A DNA stretch of 64,000 nucleotides from Halichondria panicea (Eukaryota; Porifera; Demospongiae; Suberitida; Halichondriidae), in the NCBI RefSeq assembly GCF_963675165.1, contig NC_087393.1:4582202-4646201 (forward strand). The letters run 5' to 3'. A program made the translations under genes and the position numbers. Positions 35,237 to 46,840 of this stretch are shown in pieces; position 1 is the first letter of the stretch; each line of letters opens with the position of its first letter. Under the pieces are notes generated by a model. It was not told where the DNA came from. It saw nothing but the letters and a program-made list of their open reading frames with translations, and did no database searches.

Positions 35237-36174
35237 TTAGTGACCTTTTGACACTGGCATTCCTCCTCTGATCTACTCTTGATTGTGTATGACATGCTAC
35301 AATGACCGTGGGCAATAAGAGCTACGAACATATGCACACTCCTGGTACTGCATTGCATAATTTTCTACATCTATTTTGCAAGTATTTTAACTAAGCTATG
35401 TATAACATATACCGGGTAATTTCCAAGGGTCAAAACATTCGTGGTCGAGCAATATTTAGTCAGTCCGTGGGTTATAATTTCCTGGCTGTGTGTGCATGGT
35501 AAAGGTGACCTTCATTCGTGAGTAAAATATTCCTGCTCAGAGTTTCAAACACTAAAACAACGAAAATGTTGCGCCCCATCCCCCTACTGAAAATTACCCC
35601 TATACACAGTGTATACCCAGCACCACATTCAGTATAAGCAGACGTGCAAAGTGAATGGAAGCCGTGGGTGGCAGTATATATATGCATAGTTCTGTTGCTA
35701 CTGCCATTCTGCCCAGTAACAAACTAAACAAACATGATATCTCACACAGTTCAATAAGCAGATCCTTTTCTACGGAAACCATACTGACAAAATTTAGTGT
35801 CTGAGAAATACAAACAACATGTGTAGGAAGTGACGTGTAGGACTTCCCCAAGCCTTAATTGGTGTGACCGTACAAGCTTCTTCTATTGATGCTCCTATAT
35901 AGTTTTGGTGGAAAAGGTGAGAAAATTAAAAGAGTGCATATTACATAATCAAATTTACCGTGTGTGCTATAGATAGCTTTGGCCAATTATAGTACATGGA
36001 TTCCACCATTTTTTTACATCATACAATGCATTATAGTGAAAGTGTGGCTACTCAGAATAAACATGAAGACTGCCAAATACGTTAAAACAGCAGGCCTAAA
36101 CCAACAAGAGTATATATATTAAACAAATGATATACCGGTAGCTATAGTACAGGATAGGAGAGTTGTTGAATAAG
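35237..36174. other. Spacer D-E with duplicated upstream segment
   Basis: No complete gene. From ~35404 to ~35640 it holds a segment (GAGCAATATTTAGTCAGTCC and following) that recurs at ~38930, ~42950 and ~45955, marking the unit of segmental duplication. A degraded copy of the alternative signal-peptide exon lies at ~35868-35925 (its ATG is lost, in-frame TAG). Confidence 0.7.
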
Positions 36175-38088
36175 ATGCACTACATCATCTGCTTACTGGC
36201 TTTGCTTTACTGTCAGACTAATGGTAGGTGGACTAAAACTATTTCAGTGCGCATCGTTAAATATGGTTCCTTTAAAGCTCAGAAATGTCTTTGTGCAACT
36301 AATGGTGACAGGGATCTACCAAACTTTGTCAGACCAGGAGGTGGGGGAGAGCCACGGTTTCAGGTCAACCCAATCCAAGCCATCGTCACTAGCTACCAGT
36401 TTGACTGCTGTGGAGTTGTGACTCAATGGAGAGCCTTTGTGGAGAGGAGTGGTGGTGCGTTCTTTCAGGATCAACCTTACACCATTTCCTTCCAAGTGTG
36501 GAGACCCAACTCCCCCTCACCCGTGGACACTGATGGCTGCTACACTATGCAAGGCACTAACCATTTCCCATCCATTCCACTGTCTGATCCTGACACTGCT
36601 GACAGAGGAATAGTGACTGGGGTACCACTAGAGAGTGAGAGGATTGAGGTCCAACCAGGAGATGTGGTCGGGTTCTATCTGGAGAGTAGTAGAAACGATG
36701 ATGATGGTATCCAGTTTGCTAGAGATTTTAACAACACAAGTCCGTACACTGACGAGGCAGTTTGGTTTGCTACTGGTTCACTGACTCCTCGCCCTGAGGC
36801 AACTTGCATGTGTCCTGTCGGCACATCTGGTCTACTCAGTTCCTCTACTAACCTAGCTCCACTCATCACAGCAACTGTTTGTGAGTTCATTACAACACGA
36901 TCAATTTTCTGGTAATTATACCCTTATAGTAAACACGGGCTGCCCTATAACAACTGCAAGGACAACTGAAGCCACTGTACCCTCTACAGCCACAACTATA
37001 GCACCACCAACCCTACACACCTCACCCACACCCTCACAAACCCTTGACACGACACAAGACCGCAACCCAGGTCTTACTGAAGTCACGGTAACCTCTACAA
37101 CAACAACTATAGCACCACCAACCATACACACCTCACCCACACCCTCTCAACCCCCTGGCATGACAACAGACGGTAACTCAGATCCTACTACAGCAGCTGA
37201 CGATGTTGGACTCTATGTGGGAATAGCAGTACCAGTTGGTCTAGTAATGATTGCTGTAACAATTATATTGATTCTATTGTTGTTTGTCATGCACAAGAGA
37301 AGAGCTAAACAACACAAGCAATCAAGTAAGATACAGTGTACCGTATTACAAGAATATTTTGCGGGCCATTGCGGAGCAGAAAAATTGAACTTTTGTGATA
37401 TAACTATTGTGTTCTGGCAAGGATTGTGTGTATTTACCAGTTTTTATTGTTGCGCATTGATCAACCAATTACTTGATACTCGCAAAACATTCTAGTAATA
37501 CGGTATTTGAAAAACTATCAATTAAATCACGTTTTCATTATTTCAGAAGTGGTTCCCTACCAAGCTACCAATAGCGGCAACTATGAAGACATCAACACTG
37601 CCCCGATAATTAGCTCTAGCACAGAGGTCCCTTCAACTCAAGAGCACCTCTATACTACCATCGAGGAATCAACTGACTCAAACAGCAACCTAACTCAGAG
37701 CAAAGCCTATGAGGATGTTATCACAACCGATAATGACTACTACGTGAACGAGGGAATGGGAGGGATAAATGAAGTAACCATGAAAACAAACGAAGCATAC
37801 GGCACAACCAAGCAACCACAGATGGCTCAGTTAACCTGCAACTACATCGCCAATCCTTTAGCTGTATCACATGATCCACCCACGATACTAAACCAGGCCT
37901 ATGGTACCACTAAAAACAGTGGGACAGCAGAAGTGGCAATGGATAAGATAAGAAATGAAGCCTATGTTGGAGTGAGACAGTCGAGTTCTGACAATGACCC
38001 CTCAATACCCACCACAGAGAATGAGGCATACACTAGTGTGACTGCTAACACTGATCCTGAAGAAGCTTATGACTATGTTAGACCATAA
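36175..38088 (+). CDS. Receptor array unit E, intact
   Basis: Exons 36175-36223, 36278-36880, 36930-37325, 37547-38088; all phases fit (lengths 49, 603, 396, 542), about 530 residues. Layout: signal peptide ending CQTNA; ectodomain with conserved Cys at the start (QKC), DCCGVV, DGCYTM and EATC; Thr/Pro stalk of two 37-residue cassettes; TM (VGIAVPVGLVMIAVTIILIL and on); basic HKRRAK; tail with LYTTIEES, KAYEDV, YYVNEGM, NEAYG, NQAYG, NEAYV, NEAYT and YDYVRP. The ITIM-like LTYDYI of other units is LTCNYI here, losing the first Tyr. Presumed type I receptor signalling through tyrosine phosphorylation; the ligand is unknown. Intron 1 is 54 nt, in frame and stop-free. Intron 3 holds a MITE. Confidence 0.85.
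37340..37505. mobile_element. MITE in intron 3 of unit E
   Basis: Ends ACCGTATTACAAGAATATTT and, inverted, ACATTCTAGTAATACGGT form terminal inverted repeats of ~24 bp. Related sequences without perfect ends occur at ~38626-38832 and ~42283-42490. It accounts for the longer third intron of E compared with other units. Confidence 0.8.
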
Positions 38089-39380
38089 CATATATATATC
38101 TTTTTTCTGTATGTAGCTATCGAACAATGTCGGTACCCAAAAGATCACAGCATGCAGTAGACTTCAATTACAGTATAGCAAAAAACATAATTATAGATTA
38201 ACTTGTGTTAACTATGTACTTTGTTATTTATAACTCAACCTATAATTTATGCACGCATAGAATTGTGCAATGTAAATAATGTATGTCATCATCAGTTGTG
38301 ATGTGGTACTCAGATTAACTACCGTGTGTTACACAATATTTAGTGAGCATCAATAATTATGCGTACTTTATCAAACATTGTAGTAATACAGTAACACACT
38401 GATTAAGTTATTGTGCCTCATAATTACGTATGTCGATGGCTTAGCGACTAATAAGCATGATACTTGTGCAATTAAGCCAAAACAAGAAAAAAAGGAGTAA
38501 TAATTATTGCAGGAACAATTATGTACAAAGACTATTATAAATCAGACCAAGCTTATGTATCTTCCGCAATGGTGTACTCGTATGATCATAACTGCTATTT
38601 AACGTACTGACACATAATTAGAACACATTGGTACCGTATTACTGGTGGTGAAAACCTTTGCGAATGAGCCAAATCAGCAGAAATATTGACCTTCGGCGAT
38701 TTAACTATTGCGTTCTGGCAAGGATCGTGTGTATTTACCAGTACTAATTTGGGTTTTGTGATTTTTTTTGTTGCAAATTGATCAACCCTCGCAAATTGAG
38801 CATATGTTTTGATACTCGCAAAACATTCTAGATGACATGATACAGTGACCGTGTACAATAAAGGAGTTATACAGCATATTGCATAATCTATTTGCATGGT
38901 ATTTAACTAAGATGTATAAACGTATAGCGGGTTAGCTTCTGGGGGTCAAAACATTCATGGTTGAGCAATATTTAGTCAGTCCGTGGGTTATAATTTCATG
39001 GCTGTGTGTGCACTGTAAAGGTGACCTTAATTCATTCGTGAGTAAGATATTCCTGCTTAGAGTTTCAACCACGAAGACCACGAAACAGTTGCGTCCCTCA
39101 CCACCGAATTACCCCTACACGGTGTACCCAACACCACATTCAGTGTAAGCAGACAAGCCGTGGTCTACATGGCAGTATATATCAGATGCATAAGTTCTGT
39201 TGCTATAGTTCTACTCTACCCAGTAATGAACTATTATTATACAGTTCAATAAGCAGAGACTTTTCCCTAGAGATAATAACACATTTTGGTTTCCGAGAAA
39301 TGAACTGAAACAACACGTGTAGGACTTCCCCAAGCCTTATTGGCGTGACCGTACAAGCTGCCATTATTCTTACTACAAGT
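38089..39380. other. Spacer E-F
   Basis: Contains the 3' UTR segment conserved after most units (ATCGAACAATGTCGGTACCC), a MITE-related copy (~38626-38832), and the duplicated upstream segment (~38925-39150). No gene. Confidence 0.65.
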
Positions 39381-40976
39381 ATGTACAAGCTTCTTCTAGC
39401 ACTACATGTACATCATTTATACTTACTGGCTTTGCTCTACTGTCAGACTAATGGTAGGTGGACTAAAACTGTTTCAGTGTGCATTGTTAAATATGGTTCC
39501 TTTAAAGCTCAGCAATGTCTTCGTGCAACCAATGGTAACAGGGATCTACCAAACTTTGTCAGACCAGGAGGTGTGGGACAGCCACGGTTTCAGGTCAACC
39601 CAATCCAAGCCATCATTGCTAGCTACAGGTTTGACTGTTGTGGAGTGGTGACTGAGTGGAGAGCTATTGTGCACAACAGTGGCTTTATAAACTTTGAGGA
39701 GCAACCTTATACCATCTCCTTCCAAGTGTGGAGACCCAACTCCCCCTCACCCATGGACACTGATGGCTGCTACACTATGCAAGGTACTAACTATTTCCCA
39801 TCCATTCCACTGGCTGATCCTGACACTGATGACAGAGGAATAGTGACTGGGGTACCACTAGAGAGTGAGAGGATTGAGGTTCAACCAGGAGATGTGGTCG
39901 GATTCTATCTAGAGAGTAGGGAAAATGGTAATGATGGTATCCAGTTTGCTGAAGATCGAAGGGATGAATCAGTTTGGTATGCTACTGGTGTTATCACTGA
40001 TAGTGGTTTAACATGTCCACTTCCAGTCGGTCCAGGACAAACTCTCAGCTCTTTCACTAACTTAGCTCCACTCATCACTGCAACACTTTGTGAGTTGATG
40101 ACAACATAATGGTACCTCCATATGATACAATTCTATAGCAAGTGTTGCCTGTCCTAGAACTCCAAGAACAACTGAAGCCACTGTAACTCCTACAACCACA
40201 GCTATAGCAACCCCAACCCTACACACCTCACCCACACCCTCAGGCATGACAACAGGTCCTACTACAGCTGACAATGTTGGACTTTATGTGGGAATAGCAG
40301 TACCAGTTGGTTTAGTAACAATTGCTGTAACAATTATATTGATTCTATTGTTGTTTTTTATATACAAGAAAAAAAAACACAAGCAATCAGGTAAAATACA
40401 TTCTATTTTAAGACTATCAATTACATCATGTTCTCAGAAGTGGTTACCTACCAAGCTACCAATAGTGGACACTATGAAGACATCTACACTGCCCAAATAA
40501 TTAGCTCTAGCAAAGAGGTCCCTTCAACTCAAGAGCCCCTCTATACTACCATCGAGGAATCAACTGACTCAAACAGCAACCTAACTCAGAGCAAAGCCTA
40601 TGAGGATGTTATCACAACAGATGATGACTACTACGTGAATGAGGGAATGGGAGGGATAAATGAAGTAACCATGCAAACAAACGAAGCATACGGCACAACC
40701 AAGCAACCACAAATGGCCCAGTTAACCTACGACTATATTGATCCCTCAGCTGTATCACATGATCCACCCACGATATCGAACCAGGCCTATGGTACCACTA
40801 AAGATAGTGGGACAGCAGAAGTGGCAATGGATAAGATAAGAAATGAAGCCTACGTTGGAGTGAGACAGTTGAGTTCTGACAATGACCCCTCAATACCCAC
40901 CACAGAGAATGAGGCATACACTAGTGTGGCTGCTAACACTGATCCTGAAGATGCTTATGACTATGTTAGACCATAA
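39381..40976 (+). CDS. Receptor array unit F, intact, hybrid signal peptide
   Basis: Exons 39381-39453, 39508-40089, 40139-40390, 40438-40976; all phases fit. The usual ATGCACTACATC start is lost (TAGCACTAC). The frame is instead opened by ATGTACAAGCTT at 39381, the start of the alternative signal exon seen elsewhere, giving MYKLLLALHVHHLYLLALLY. This looks like a deletion that fused the two signal exons. The ectodomain has the GVITDSGLTCPLPVG ending shared with D. The stalk has one shortened cassette. The tail (179 codons) has YYVNEGM, NEAYG, LTYDYID, NQAYG, NEAYV, NEAYT and C-terminal YDYVRP. Intron 1 is 54 nt and open in frame. Confidence 0.83.
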
Positions 40977-41155
40977 ATATTCGGTAAATATAGCATGTAT
41001 CGAACATAGTCGGTATTCCAAAAATCACAGCACTAGCCTTCAATTACAGTACAGTATGAACCAAGGAACATATAGATCAGCTGCTGCTATACGTTTTTGA
41101 CATGTAAACTAACTACTTTGTTATTTGACACGTACTATAACTCAACCTACCGTAT

Positions 41156-41667
41156 AGAAACTGGATTATTAGCGCATGCGCTTTGGGGGTCAATAGCAGA
41201 GCTCTATACACTTATATTCAAGAATACGCCTATAAAGCAGTAATTTCGAGCCCAACCCAGCAACCGGATGTTTCTGTGATGAGAACTGACTCGCAAGCTG
41301 GCTAGAAAGTGAGCAAGCAAGGCAAGCAGGCAACCCTATAACTGGATCTATATCAAACTATTATGTTACAGTTCATTTTACAGTTCATTTATTATAAAAA
41401 CATTCATATTGACCAGGAACTTGGAATAAAAGGACCTCATCCATGTCTCACATTCTCTCAGCATGATCAGACAAGGTAACAGCATGCCCAGAGAGTATTT
41501 CCAGATGGATATCACCAGCTATATTAGCTATCCTGCACTGTACAAGCTAACTAGCTCATAATTAGATTTCTAATAACCTTCGCACAAGCTCTTCATTCGA
41601 GTATAAAAAGCATGCGCTTAAAATAAAGATGCGCTTATGTCGAGTAAGCGCTAATAATCCAGTTTCT
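41156..41667. mobile_element. MITE-like element, ~510 bp
   Basis: Starts AGAAACTGGATTATTAGCGC and ends with the inverse GCGCTAATAATCCAGTTTCT. No coding sequence. It sits inside the 3' flank that is continuous after other units, so it inserted after the duplication. Confidence 0.8.
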
Positions 41668-42061
41668 AACGGTTTATGTAATAATTTATGCATAGCATGC
41701 AATGTAAATAATGTATGTCATCATCTATTGTGAGGTGGGACTCAGATAACTACCATACGTATTACTACAACGTTTAGTAAGCATCAATCAATATGCGTAC
41801 TTTGATAAGCGCTAATGGCGACTTCAAGATAGTGAAAACATACACCGGTACCCAGTATGACATCACGATCCTTACCAGTTCACACAACGTTAGATGATCG
41901 CGAAGTCTGATAATTTGGCTCATAATTTGCTTCACTCGTAAAACATTGTAGTCACACTGATAACTTATTGTGCCTCATAATTGTGTATGTTGAAGGTGGT
42001 GGCTAATAAGAATGATACTCAATGCCAAAACAAGGAGTAAAATTGCAGGAACAATTATTTA

Positions 42062-42177
42062 CCGTATATGCTTGATCAGGAGCCGCGGCTACTAAATGTT
42101 TCATTTTGCTAGCAAGGGAGGCTACTACTTGAGTGCGGCCTTTATACAAGAGCGGCCTCTGATCGAGCATATATACG
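42062..42177. mobile_element. Small MITE, ~116 bp
   Basis: ATATGCTTGATCAGGAGCCG pairs with the inverted CGGCCTCTGATCGAGCATAT. No coding content. Confidence 0.75.
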
Positions 42178-43657
42178 ATACAAAGACTATTTTAAATCAG
42201 ACCAAACATAATGGTGCATGCACTCGTATGATCATAACTGCTATTTAACGTACTGACACATAATTAGAACACATTGGTACCGTATTATTAGAATATTTTG
42301 GTGGTGAAAACCTTTGCAAATGAGCAGAAAAATTGACCTTCTGCGATTTAACTATTGCATTCTGGCAAAGATCGTGTGTAAAATCAAAGACCAGTACTAA
42401 TTTGGGTTTTTTGCAATTTTATTGTTGCGAATTGATCAACCCTCGCAAATTTCGCATATGTTTTGATACTCGCAAAACATTCTAGTAATCTGTATATACA
42501 AATTAATTTTGTGAGACTTTGTAAGCTTCAACTTTTAGGCCTGCCATAACGGTTTGTGATTATCAATCGAATATATATACTAAACTATAAGAATTGATTA
42601 ACAAATCTTGTTGGTCGATCTCTACAAACAAAGTTTCTTCGTTCTCAAAAACCGTACAGTAGCCTATTTCTATTACATTTCCCCGTCAAAGCATGATTGC
42701 TGGAGTGTGTCAATAGTATAGAAATGCCATATCAAATAATATCAACATATGCCCTAAAGTTAGTTAGCGACAATGAGAGAAGCAAGGCAAGTGTTTGCAG
42801 CTGAGCACTGTCCAAAGACACGAAAGCGTTTGTATCCACTCTTGATTGCATATATGACATGATACAATGACCGTGTACAATAAAGGAGTTATACAGCATT
42901 GCATAATTTATTTGCAAGGTTTTTAACTAAGATGTATAATTATACCGTATAGCGGGTTAACTTCTGGGGTCAAAACATTCATGGTTGAGCAATATTTAGT
43001 CAGTCCGTGGGTTATAATTTCCTGGCTGTGTGTGCACTGTAAAGGTGACCTTCATTCGTGAGTAAAATATTCCTGCTCAGAGTTTCAACCACAAAGACCA
43101 CGAAACAGTTGCGTCCCTCAACACCGAAAATTACTCAATATACAGTGTACTCAACTAACCAACACCATGCATATACAGTGTAAGCAAACATGCAAAAGGG
43201 AATGGTTCCATGGTCCACGTGGTATCAGATACTTCTATGTATCTGAACTATAGTTCTGTTGCTATAGTGCCATTCTTCCCAGTAAATGAACTACCATATT
43301 ACAGCGTGACATTTTCACGGGGCTTAATTTTCGCTTTTTTTTCATGGGTTAGCAATCTTACAAAAATTAATTAATACCACGAACATAGAATTATCTGCTA
43401 TAACAAGTTTAAAGGCGTGGTTTCCGGTAAACTGTCAACCAACGAAAATTATTCAACAAATTGCCTCGAAAATTTCGCGCTATTAAACTTGATCTCATAC
43501 ACAGTTCAATATAAGCAGAGACTTTTCCCCGGAGACAATCAGGGTACCGAGATATGCAAACAACACATAATCAGGTGTAGGACTTCCTGTGTAGGACTTC
43601 CTTAAGCCTTAACTGGCGTGACTGCATGTACAAGCTGCCATTATTTTCACTACAAGT

Positions 43658-43706
43658 ATGTACAAGCTTGCTCTCTTGATGCTCCTATACAGCCTAGGGG
43701 GAAAAG
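43658..43706 (+). other. Alternative signal-peptide exon upstream of unit G
   Basis: An ATG opens MYKLALLMLLYSLGGKG, then a GTGAGT donor at 43707. The exon is 49 nt and ends in phase 1, exactly like the standard first exon, so it can splice to the ectodomain exon at 44315. An intact homologue lies at 49004-49052 and degraded ones at ~25607 and ~35868. The encoded peptide is hydrophobic and signal-like. Confidence 0.6.
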
Positions 43707-44200
43707 GTGAGTAAATTATACAAGAGTGCATAATTATCAATAACTAAGGTATATTTTAATGTGAGTCGTAAAAACATAAATCAAATTTTACCGCATGCTA
43801 TAGATAGTTTTGGACGAGTAAATGGATTCTTAAGCATAGTAAAAGTGTGGCTACTCAGAATGAACATGAAGACTGACTAATACGTCAAACACCATGCAGG
43901 CCTAACAAATGTCTATTAGTGTTGAGTTTGACCTTCATAAAGTTGTCATAACGTTGTCACACTTTACTGAAATTCAACGTTTCATACCTTTGGTTAAAAA
44001 GCGCTTCTATCTATATACTGTAGAGCTGGTAAGCTCCAACCAGCTAAAAGTTAGCATTTTCCACGTAGAAGTCCCAGGCATTAAGTCCACCACATAAAGC
44101 ATAAATGAAGCCATGATTGACCACATAACTTCCGGGGTCAAACTCAACGCAAATAGACTTTAACAAACCTATTATAGGGATAGGAGAGTTGTTGAATAAG

Positions 44201-45706
44201 ATGCAATACATCATTTGCTTACCGGCTTTGCTCTACTGTCAGACTAATGGTAGGTGGACTAAAACTGTGTCAGTGTGTATTGTTTAATATGATGTGGGAT
44301 GGTTCCTTTTAAAGCTCAGCAATGTCTTCGTGCAACTAATGGTGAAAGGGATCTACCAAACTTGATCAGGCCAGGAGGTAATAGCGTGCCACGGTTTGAG
44401 GTCAACCCAATCCAAGCTATCATCACCAGCTACAGGTTTGACTGCTATGGAGTGGTCACCGAGTGGAGAGCAATTGTGCAGGGAAGTGGTAGTTCCTTCG
44501 TTGATACTTACACTATGTCCTTCCAAGTGTGGAGACCCAACTCTCCCTCACCCGTGGACACTGATGGCTGCTACACTATGCAAGGCACTAACCATTTCCC
44601 ATCCATTCCACTGTCTGATCCTAACACTGCTGACATAGGAATAGTGACTGGGATACCACCAGAGAGTGAGAGGATTGAGGTCCAACCAGGAGATGTGGTC
44701 GGGTTTTATCTGGAGAATAGTAGAGCTAATACTCGTGATGGTATCCAGTTTGCTAGAGATATTAACAACACAAGTCCGTACACTGACGAGAGAGTTTGGT
44801 TTGCTACTGGTTCACTGACTCCTCGCCCTGAGGCAACTTGCATGTATCCTGTCGGCTCATCTGGTCTACTCAGGTCCTCCACTAACCTAGCTCCACTCAT
44901 CACAGTAACTGTTTGTAAGTTTATTACAACATGATAAACCTTCCAGTTATTACACCCTTATAGTAAACACGAGCTGCGTAACAACTGCAAGGACAACTGA
45001 TGCCACTGTAACCTCTACAACCACAGCTATAGTACCACCAACCATACACACCTCACCCACACCCTCACAAGCCACTGACACGACAACAGACGGTAACTCA
45101 GGTCCTATTACAGCAGCTGACGATATTGGACTCTATGTGGGAATAGCAGTACCAGTTGGTTTAGTAACAATTGCTGTAACAATAATATTGATTCTATTGT
45201 GGTTTGTCATACACAAGAGAAGAGCCAAACAACACAAGCAATCAATAATTAGCTCTGGAAAAGAGGTCCCTTCAACTCAAGAGCCCCTCTATACTACCAT
45301 CAAGAAATCAACTGACTCAAACAGCAACCTAACTCAGAGCAAAGCCTATAGGAATACAACCGATAATGACTACTACGTGAACGAGGGAATGGGAGGGATA
45401 AATGAAGTAACCATGGAAACAAACGAAGCATACGGCACAACCAAGCAACCACAGATGGCCCAGCTAACCTACGACTATATTGCCAATCCTTTAGCTGTAT
45501 CACATGATCCACCCACGATACAAAACCAGGCCTATGGTACCACTGCAGAAGTGGCAATGGATAAGATAAGAAATGAAACCTACGTTGGAGTGAGACAGTC
45601 AAGTTCTGACAATGACCCCTCAATACCCACCACAGAGAATGAGGCATACACTAGTGTGACTGCTAACACCAAGCCTGAAGATGCTTATGACTATGTTAAA
45701 CCATAA
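44201..45706 (+). CDS. Receptor array unit G, TM and tail exons fused
   Basis: Exons 44201-44249 (MQYIICLPALLYCQTN), 44315-44914 (ectodomain), and a single exon 44964-45706. The third exon runs in frame from stalk (one cassette) and TM through KQHKQS directly into IISSGKEVPSTQEPLYTT, so intron 3 and the first ~20 tail codons are missing without loss of frame. Standard units have a GTAAG donor after this Ser codon. The tail keeps YYVNEGM, NEAYG, LTYDYI, NQAYG, YVGV and NEAYT and ends YDYVKP. The ectodomain has Tyr for the first Cys of the CC pair (DCYGVV), as in unit N. In one otherwise conserved site it has TADIGIV instead of TADRGIV. Reads as a functional membrane protein. Confidence 0.82.
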
Positions 45707-46400
45707 ATTAACTTTTACGGATGTAACGTGTATCGAAAATTGTCGGTACCCGCAGATTTAATTAATGAACCAAGGAACATAATTATAGATTAACTGCTGT
45801 TATTTTCATGTACTATAACTCAACCTACATGTAATAATTCGTATAGCATGCGATGTAAATAACGTATGGAATGTAAGCCAGTCAGATTAACTACCGTACG
45901 TATATTACTACAATGTTTAGTGAGAATCAATATGTGTGTATACCGTAAAGCGGGTAATTTCCGAGGGTCAAAACATTCATGGTTGAGCAATATTTAGTCA
46001 GTCCGTGGGTTAATGTCCTGGCTGTGTGTGCATGGTAAAGGTGACCTTCATTCGTGAGTAAACTATTCCTGATCAGAGTTTCAACCACGAAGCCCACGTG
46101 ATTACCCCCTATACAGTGTATACCCAGCACCACATTCAGTGTAAGTAGATTGCAAAGTGAATGGAAACTGTGGTCCACGTGACAGTATCAGATGCAAACC
46201 CCTTCTTTTTAATAACATGTTCTATGGGATGCTAGCTAGGTTTGTATGTGGGGGGGGGGGTCTGATATCAAGAGTCAACATCAAATACCATGCATGCATC
46301 CGGATTACTAGTTTATACTGCGTGTCTATCACTATTGCATTCGGTCTGCAGGGAATACACTGAGCTCACACTCACATGTCTGCATTCCTCATTGTTACCT
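45707..46400. other. Spacer after unit G
   Basis: Contains the conserved 3' flank (TGTCGGTACCC) and the duplicated upstream segment (~45955-46150), which here is not followed by a signal-peptide exon. A 10-base G run lies at ~46251-46260. Confidence 0.6.
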
Positions 46401-46402
46401 AG

Positions 46403-46790
46403 GTGACGAAGTGTGGCTGAGCGATCCGGATGGGGAATTCAACTCGCCAATAAAAATCTCGTGATAGTGGCAGCAGACTCTGGTAAGCCAATTGCATAAT
46501 TATAATACAGGCATGAATCTTCTTAATAACCACTAAAAGTGTGTTTATATCAACTGTATAGTGACATTGAGTTACTTTTGTCTATAGGTTTCACGCCAAT
46601 GGTGAAGTTGCTTCGTGACTTCTTTCATACCGATCTAGTGGCTAGAGAGAACAGGAGACGAGTGACAGACAGCTCTACCAACTAACAAAGGGAACACGCA
46701 GAGTGTCCGACAAGCAATGCCAAGCTCCTCTTTGCTAACAAGACAGAGAGTGACATTTGATGAAAGGATGAAATGCGACAGAATTTGTAG
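46403..46790 (+). pseudogene. Cytochrome-b5-reductase-like gene fragment
   Basis: GDEVWLSDPDGEFNSPIK reads from an AG acceptor at 46401-46402, then after a +1 frameshift NLVIVAADSG, a GTAAGC donor at 46483, an acceptor at 46586-46587, GFTPMVKLLRDFF, then stops, then AKLLFANKTESDI followed by TGA TGA. The order matches the FAD/NAD-binding module of CYB5R4-type reductases (SPEGNF, AAGTGFTPM, KLMFFNKTEDDI). Retained intron and several lesions: a degenerate duplicated fragment, not a retrocopy. I have not seen the parent gene in this window. Confidence 0.65.
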
Positions 46791-46793
46791 AAC

Positions 46794-46840
46794 AGCAGCT
46801 GACAATGTTGGACTCTATATACTACCATCGAGGAATCAAC
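46794..46840 (+). pseudogene. Receptor fossil: stalk end joined to tail start
   Basis: ACAGCAGCTGACAATGTTGG then ACTCTATATACTACCATCGA: the juxtamembrane TAADNVGLY of the stalk exon is joined directly to the tail's YTTIEEST at the shared bases CTCTAT. A ~45-base relic of unit recombination. Confidence 0.7.

Larger units (their letters stand above)
40977..43657. other. Spacer F-G with MITEs and duplicated flank
   Basis: No gene found in 2.7 kb. It contains the conserved 3' flank of unit F (split by the element at 41156-41667), a small MITE at 42062-42177, a MITE-related segment (~42283-42490), and the duplicated upstream segment (~42950-43160). Confidence 0.65.

Noticed and set aside
42732-42917. 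61-codon open frame on the minus strand in the F-G spacer
   Set aside because: Part of duplicated non-coding flank; disrupted in the other copies.
43909-44097. 62-codon open frame before unit G
   Set aside because: Not conserved upstream of E, F or H; AT-rich spacer.
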